This document shows, one piece after another, positions 47,201 to 48,004 of a DNA stretch of 48,004 bases. Within the stretch, counting starts at the first letter, position 1; every line of letters starts with the position of its first letter. This DNA comes from Klebsiella pneumoniae. GTDB lineage: Bacteria; Pseudomonadota; Gammaproteobacteria; Ga0077536. Location of the stretch: assembly GCA_945861225.1 (NCBI GenBank), contig CAMATU010000004.1, positions 1 to 48,004 on the forward strand. The letters are read 5' to 3'. The position numbers and the translations under genes were made by a program. The notes below the pieces were generated by a model, which searched no databases, had not been told where the DNA came from, and worked only from the letters and a program-made list of their open reading frames with translations.

Positions 47201-47679
47201 ATGCCGCGAGCCAACGCAAGTTCGGCGATCTCACACCGCTGCCGACCTCGGTATTTTTTTACGGGATGGACGCTGGCCAGGAAATCAATGTGGTGATGGG
47301 GCGCGGCAAAGCGCTCATCATCCGCTATGTCGGCAGCAGTGATCCCCACGATGATCACCATCGCTCAGTGTTTTTTGAACTCAACGGACAGCCGCGTCCG
47401 ATCAAAGTCGCCGATCTAAGCCGCGTGAAACTGCGTGCGCCGCAACCCAAAGCCGAGCGCGACAATCCGCTCCAGCTGGGCGCACCCATGCCCGGCGTCA
47501 TTACGCAGATTGCGGTCAAGGTGGGCGATACGGTGGCGCGCGGCGAAATCCTGATGACGCTCGAAGCGATGAAGATGCAGACTTCAATTCGCGCCGAAGT
47601 CGCGGGACAGATCCAGCACCTTGCAGTAACGATTGGTCAACAGGTCGATGCCAAGGATCTGCTGGTGGTCACTGCTTGA
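44236..47679 (+). CDS. pyc: Pyruvate carboxylase (single chain)
   Basis: This enzyme carboxylates pyruvate to oxaloacetate with biotin and ATP, an anaplerotic reaction. The 1147-residue chain has the biotin carboxylase domain (1 to about 450; KRLLVANRGEIAIRVMRA, GGGGRGMRV, IEVNPRIQVEHTVTEE) and the carboxyltransferase domain from about residue 534 (TDTTFRDAHQSLLATR, HFHTHDTSG). The C-terminal biotinyl carrier domain has biotin Lys1113 in LEAMKMQ. ATG 44236 begins the conserved IKRLLVANRGEIA start; an in-frame extension to 44116 is not conserved. The 100-nt gap to the divergent peptidase gene should hold both promoters. I could not define them. Confidence 0.96.
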   Translation: MRKIKRLLVANRGEIAIRVMRAAAELEIESIAIFSQEDRFALHRFKVDEAFLVGRGKSPVQAYLDGDDIIRVAIEAGADAVHPGYGFLSERPEFAEACAAAGLIFIGPSPAVMRTLGNKVAARELAEASGVPVMPATGPLPDDPSALRALAANIGYPLMLKASWGGGGRGMRVIEDETTLLELVAVGRREAEQAFGNGEVYLEKLIRRARHVEVQVIGDTHGNLVHLFDRDCTVQRRNQKVIERAPSMFLNEAQRAAVCASAIKLCQAAGYYNAGTVEFLQNADSGEVYFIEVNPRIQVEHTVTEEITGVDIVKAQIRIAEGATIGEIDSGVPPQAEIRCNGFAMQCRITTEDPENNFIPDYGTITAYRSPAGFGIRLDAGTAYAGAQITRFYDSLLVKVTAWGTTPDETTARMLRALREFRVRGVVTNLRFLEQLLRHPDFTAARYCTTFIDTTPELFDFEHRQDFATPLLRFIGEVIVNGNDAVKGRPRPSALIIPDAPLLSREPLATGTRQLLQQLGPTRFAEWMLDQPRVLFTDTTFRDAHQSLLATRMRSYDMLQVASAYAQMLPDLFSIECWGGATFDVAMRFLHECPWQRLRALRERMPNVLLQMLLRASNAVGYTNYPDNVVEYFVQQAAHEGIDVFRIFDSLNWVENMRVAIDAVVATGKLAEAAICYTGNLSDPTCTKYDLKYYVGLGKALARAGAHVIGIKDMAGLCRPAAAASLVKALKEEVGLPIHFHTHDTSGISAASVLAAVAAGADAVDAAMDAFSGLTSQPNLGSLVEALRHGPRDSGLNPDRIRTLSSYWEQVRSGYAAFESEIRSGASEVYVHGMPGGQYTNLREQALSLGISAARWPEVAKAYAQVNDMFGDIIKVTPSSKVVGDMALMMVTSGLTPEDVQAATTEITFPESVVSFFRGDLGQPYQGFPAQLQRKVLKDEAPLTTRPGAHLPPVDLVAARVDAERSVQRALSDAELASYLMYPKVFVDYAASQRKFGDLTPLPTSVFFYGMDAGQEINVVMGRGKALIIRYVGSSDPHDDHHRSVFFELNGQPRPIKVADLSRVKLRAPQPKAERDNPLQLGAPMPGVITQIAVKVGDTVARGEILMTLEAMKMQTSIRAEVAGQIQHLAVTIGQQVDAKDLLVVTA

Positions 47680-47785
47680 GGACAGCAACCTAGCGCCTGC
47701 TGCGTACACGACAGTGCTATGCTCGCGTTGCCCTTTCATTGACCTCTTGCGTGGTCCCAATTTCACTAACTAGACAGCGACTCCA

Positions 47786-48004
47786 ATGGAAGAAAAAGAA
47801 CCCATTGTCCGCGCCGAAAAGGCCTTCGAGTTCCGCCAGACCATCTCGCAGGTGTGGAACCCGGGTTCAATCGTGCCTGGCACTCAACTCGATCGGCTGG
47901 TTGGACTCACGCGCTCGCGCGTGAGTTTGATTCGGCTGACACCCGGCACCGAAGCGTCTCCCTACCACACCCGGCATTGCGAAGAAGAATGGATTTACGT
48001 GTTA
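47786..48004 (+). CDS. Cupin-domain protein (N-terminal part)
   Basis: The frame runs open from ATG 47786 to the window edge (73 codons). The end of the visible part, ASPYHTRHCEEEWIYVL, has the cupin motif 1 spacing with His and Glu residues (H-x3-H-x-E-E-E-x-x-Y-V) that binds a metal. The substrate cannot be inferred. It follows pyc by 106 nt, in which no terminator is visible. Confidence 0.75.
   Translation, partial: MEEKEPIVRAEKAFEFRQTISQVWNPGSIVPGTQLDRLVGLTRSRVSLIRLTPGTEASPYHTRHCEEEWIYVL

Overview
The window reads as an ordinary chromosomal segment of a fairly GC-rich, non-enteric gammaproteobacterium. The evidence is gene order: pcnB-folK-panC, miaB-phoH-ybeY-corC-lnt, and ponA divergent from pilMNOPQ-aroK-aroB-damX-gltB-gltD-hemE are arrangements typical of that class. 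A single-chain pyruvate carboxylase and the thiS-thiG-trmB order also fit. I cannot name the genus. Genes are tightly packed, with many ATGA/GTGA overlaps. I see no prophage, IS element or CRISPR array.

Layout. 1-401: start of an unidentified membrane or secreted protein (minus strand) and tRNA-Glu(CTC). 496-4741 (+): poly(A) polymerase, folate (folK), a deoxynucleoside kinase, pantothenate synthetase and a CinA-type protein, closed by an intrinsic terminator. 4832-9958 (+): miaB-phoH-ybeY-corC-lnt, which covers tRNA modification, ribosome/RNA quality control and lipoprotein acylation. 9986-10175: a nested palindromic repeat between convergent lnt and hemE. 10199-27139 (-): in transcription order pilM-N-O-P-Q (type IV pilus alignment complex and secretin), terminator, aroK-aroB (shikimate), dgt, damX-like SPOR/ATPase, gltB-gltD (GOGAT, with its own promoter) and hemE. 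27337-35302 (+): ponA (PBP1A), a conserved unknown, priA, argS, a MITE-like inverted repeat filling the gap, and a SPOR protein. 35354-35427 (-): tRNA-Gly(CCC). 35610-38691 (+): a stand-alone response regulator coupled to an MBL-fold hydrolase, then thiS-thiG-trmB. 38641-40415 (-): HAD nucleotidase-like protein and a Sel1-repeat protein. 40743-42715 (+): a three-gene RiPP-type operon. 42720-44135 (-): secreted gluzincin-like protein. 44236-47679 (+): pyruvate carboxylase. 47786-end: start of a cupin protein.

The most noteworthy locus is 40743-42715: a small signal-peptide-bearing precursor, a DUF692 multinuclear iron oxidase (MNIO) and a DUF2063 partner. This is the architecture of the bufferin/oxazolin copper-binding RiPPs. 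The precursor, however, lacks the usual EGKCG repeats or Cys-rich DUF2282 body and has only two cysteines near its C-terminus, so it may represent an undescribed precursor class with a different modified core. A second locus worth attention is the orphan + strand terminator at 40482-40510. It lies upstream of this operon and is the first evident stop for + strand transcription leaving trmB, after about 1.8 kb antisense to two genes.
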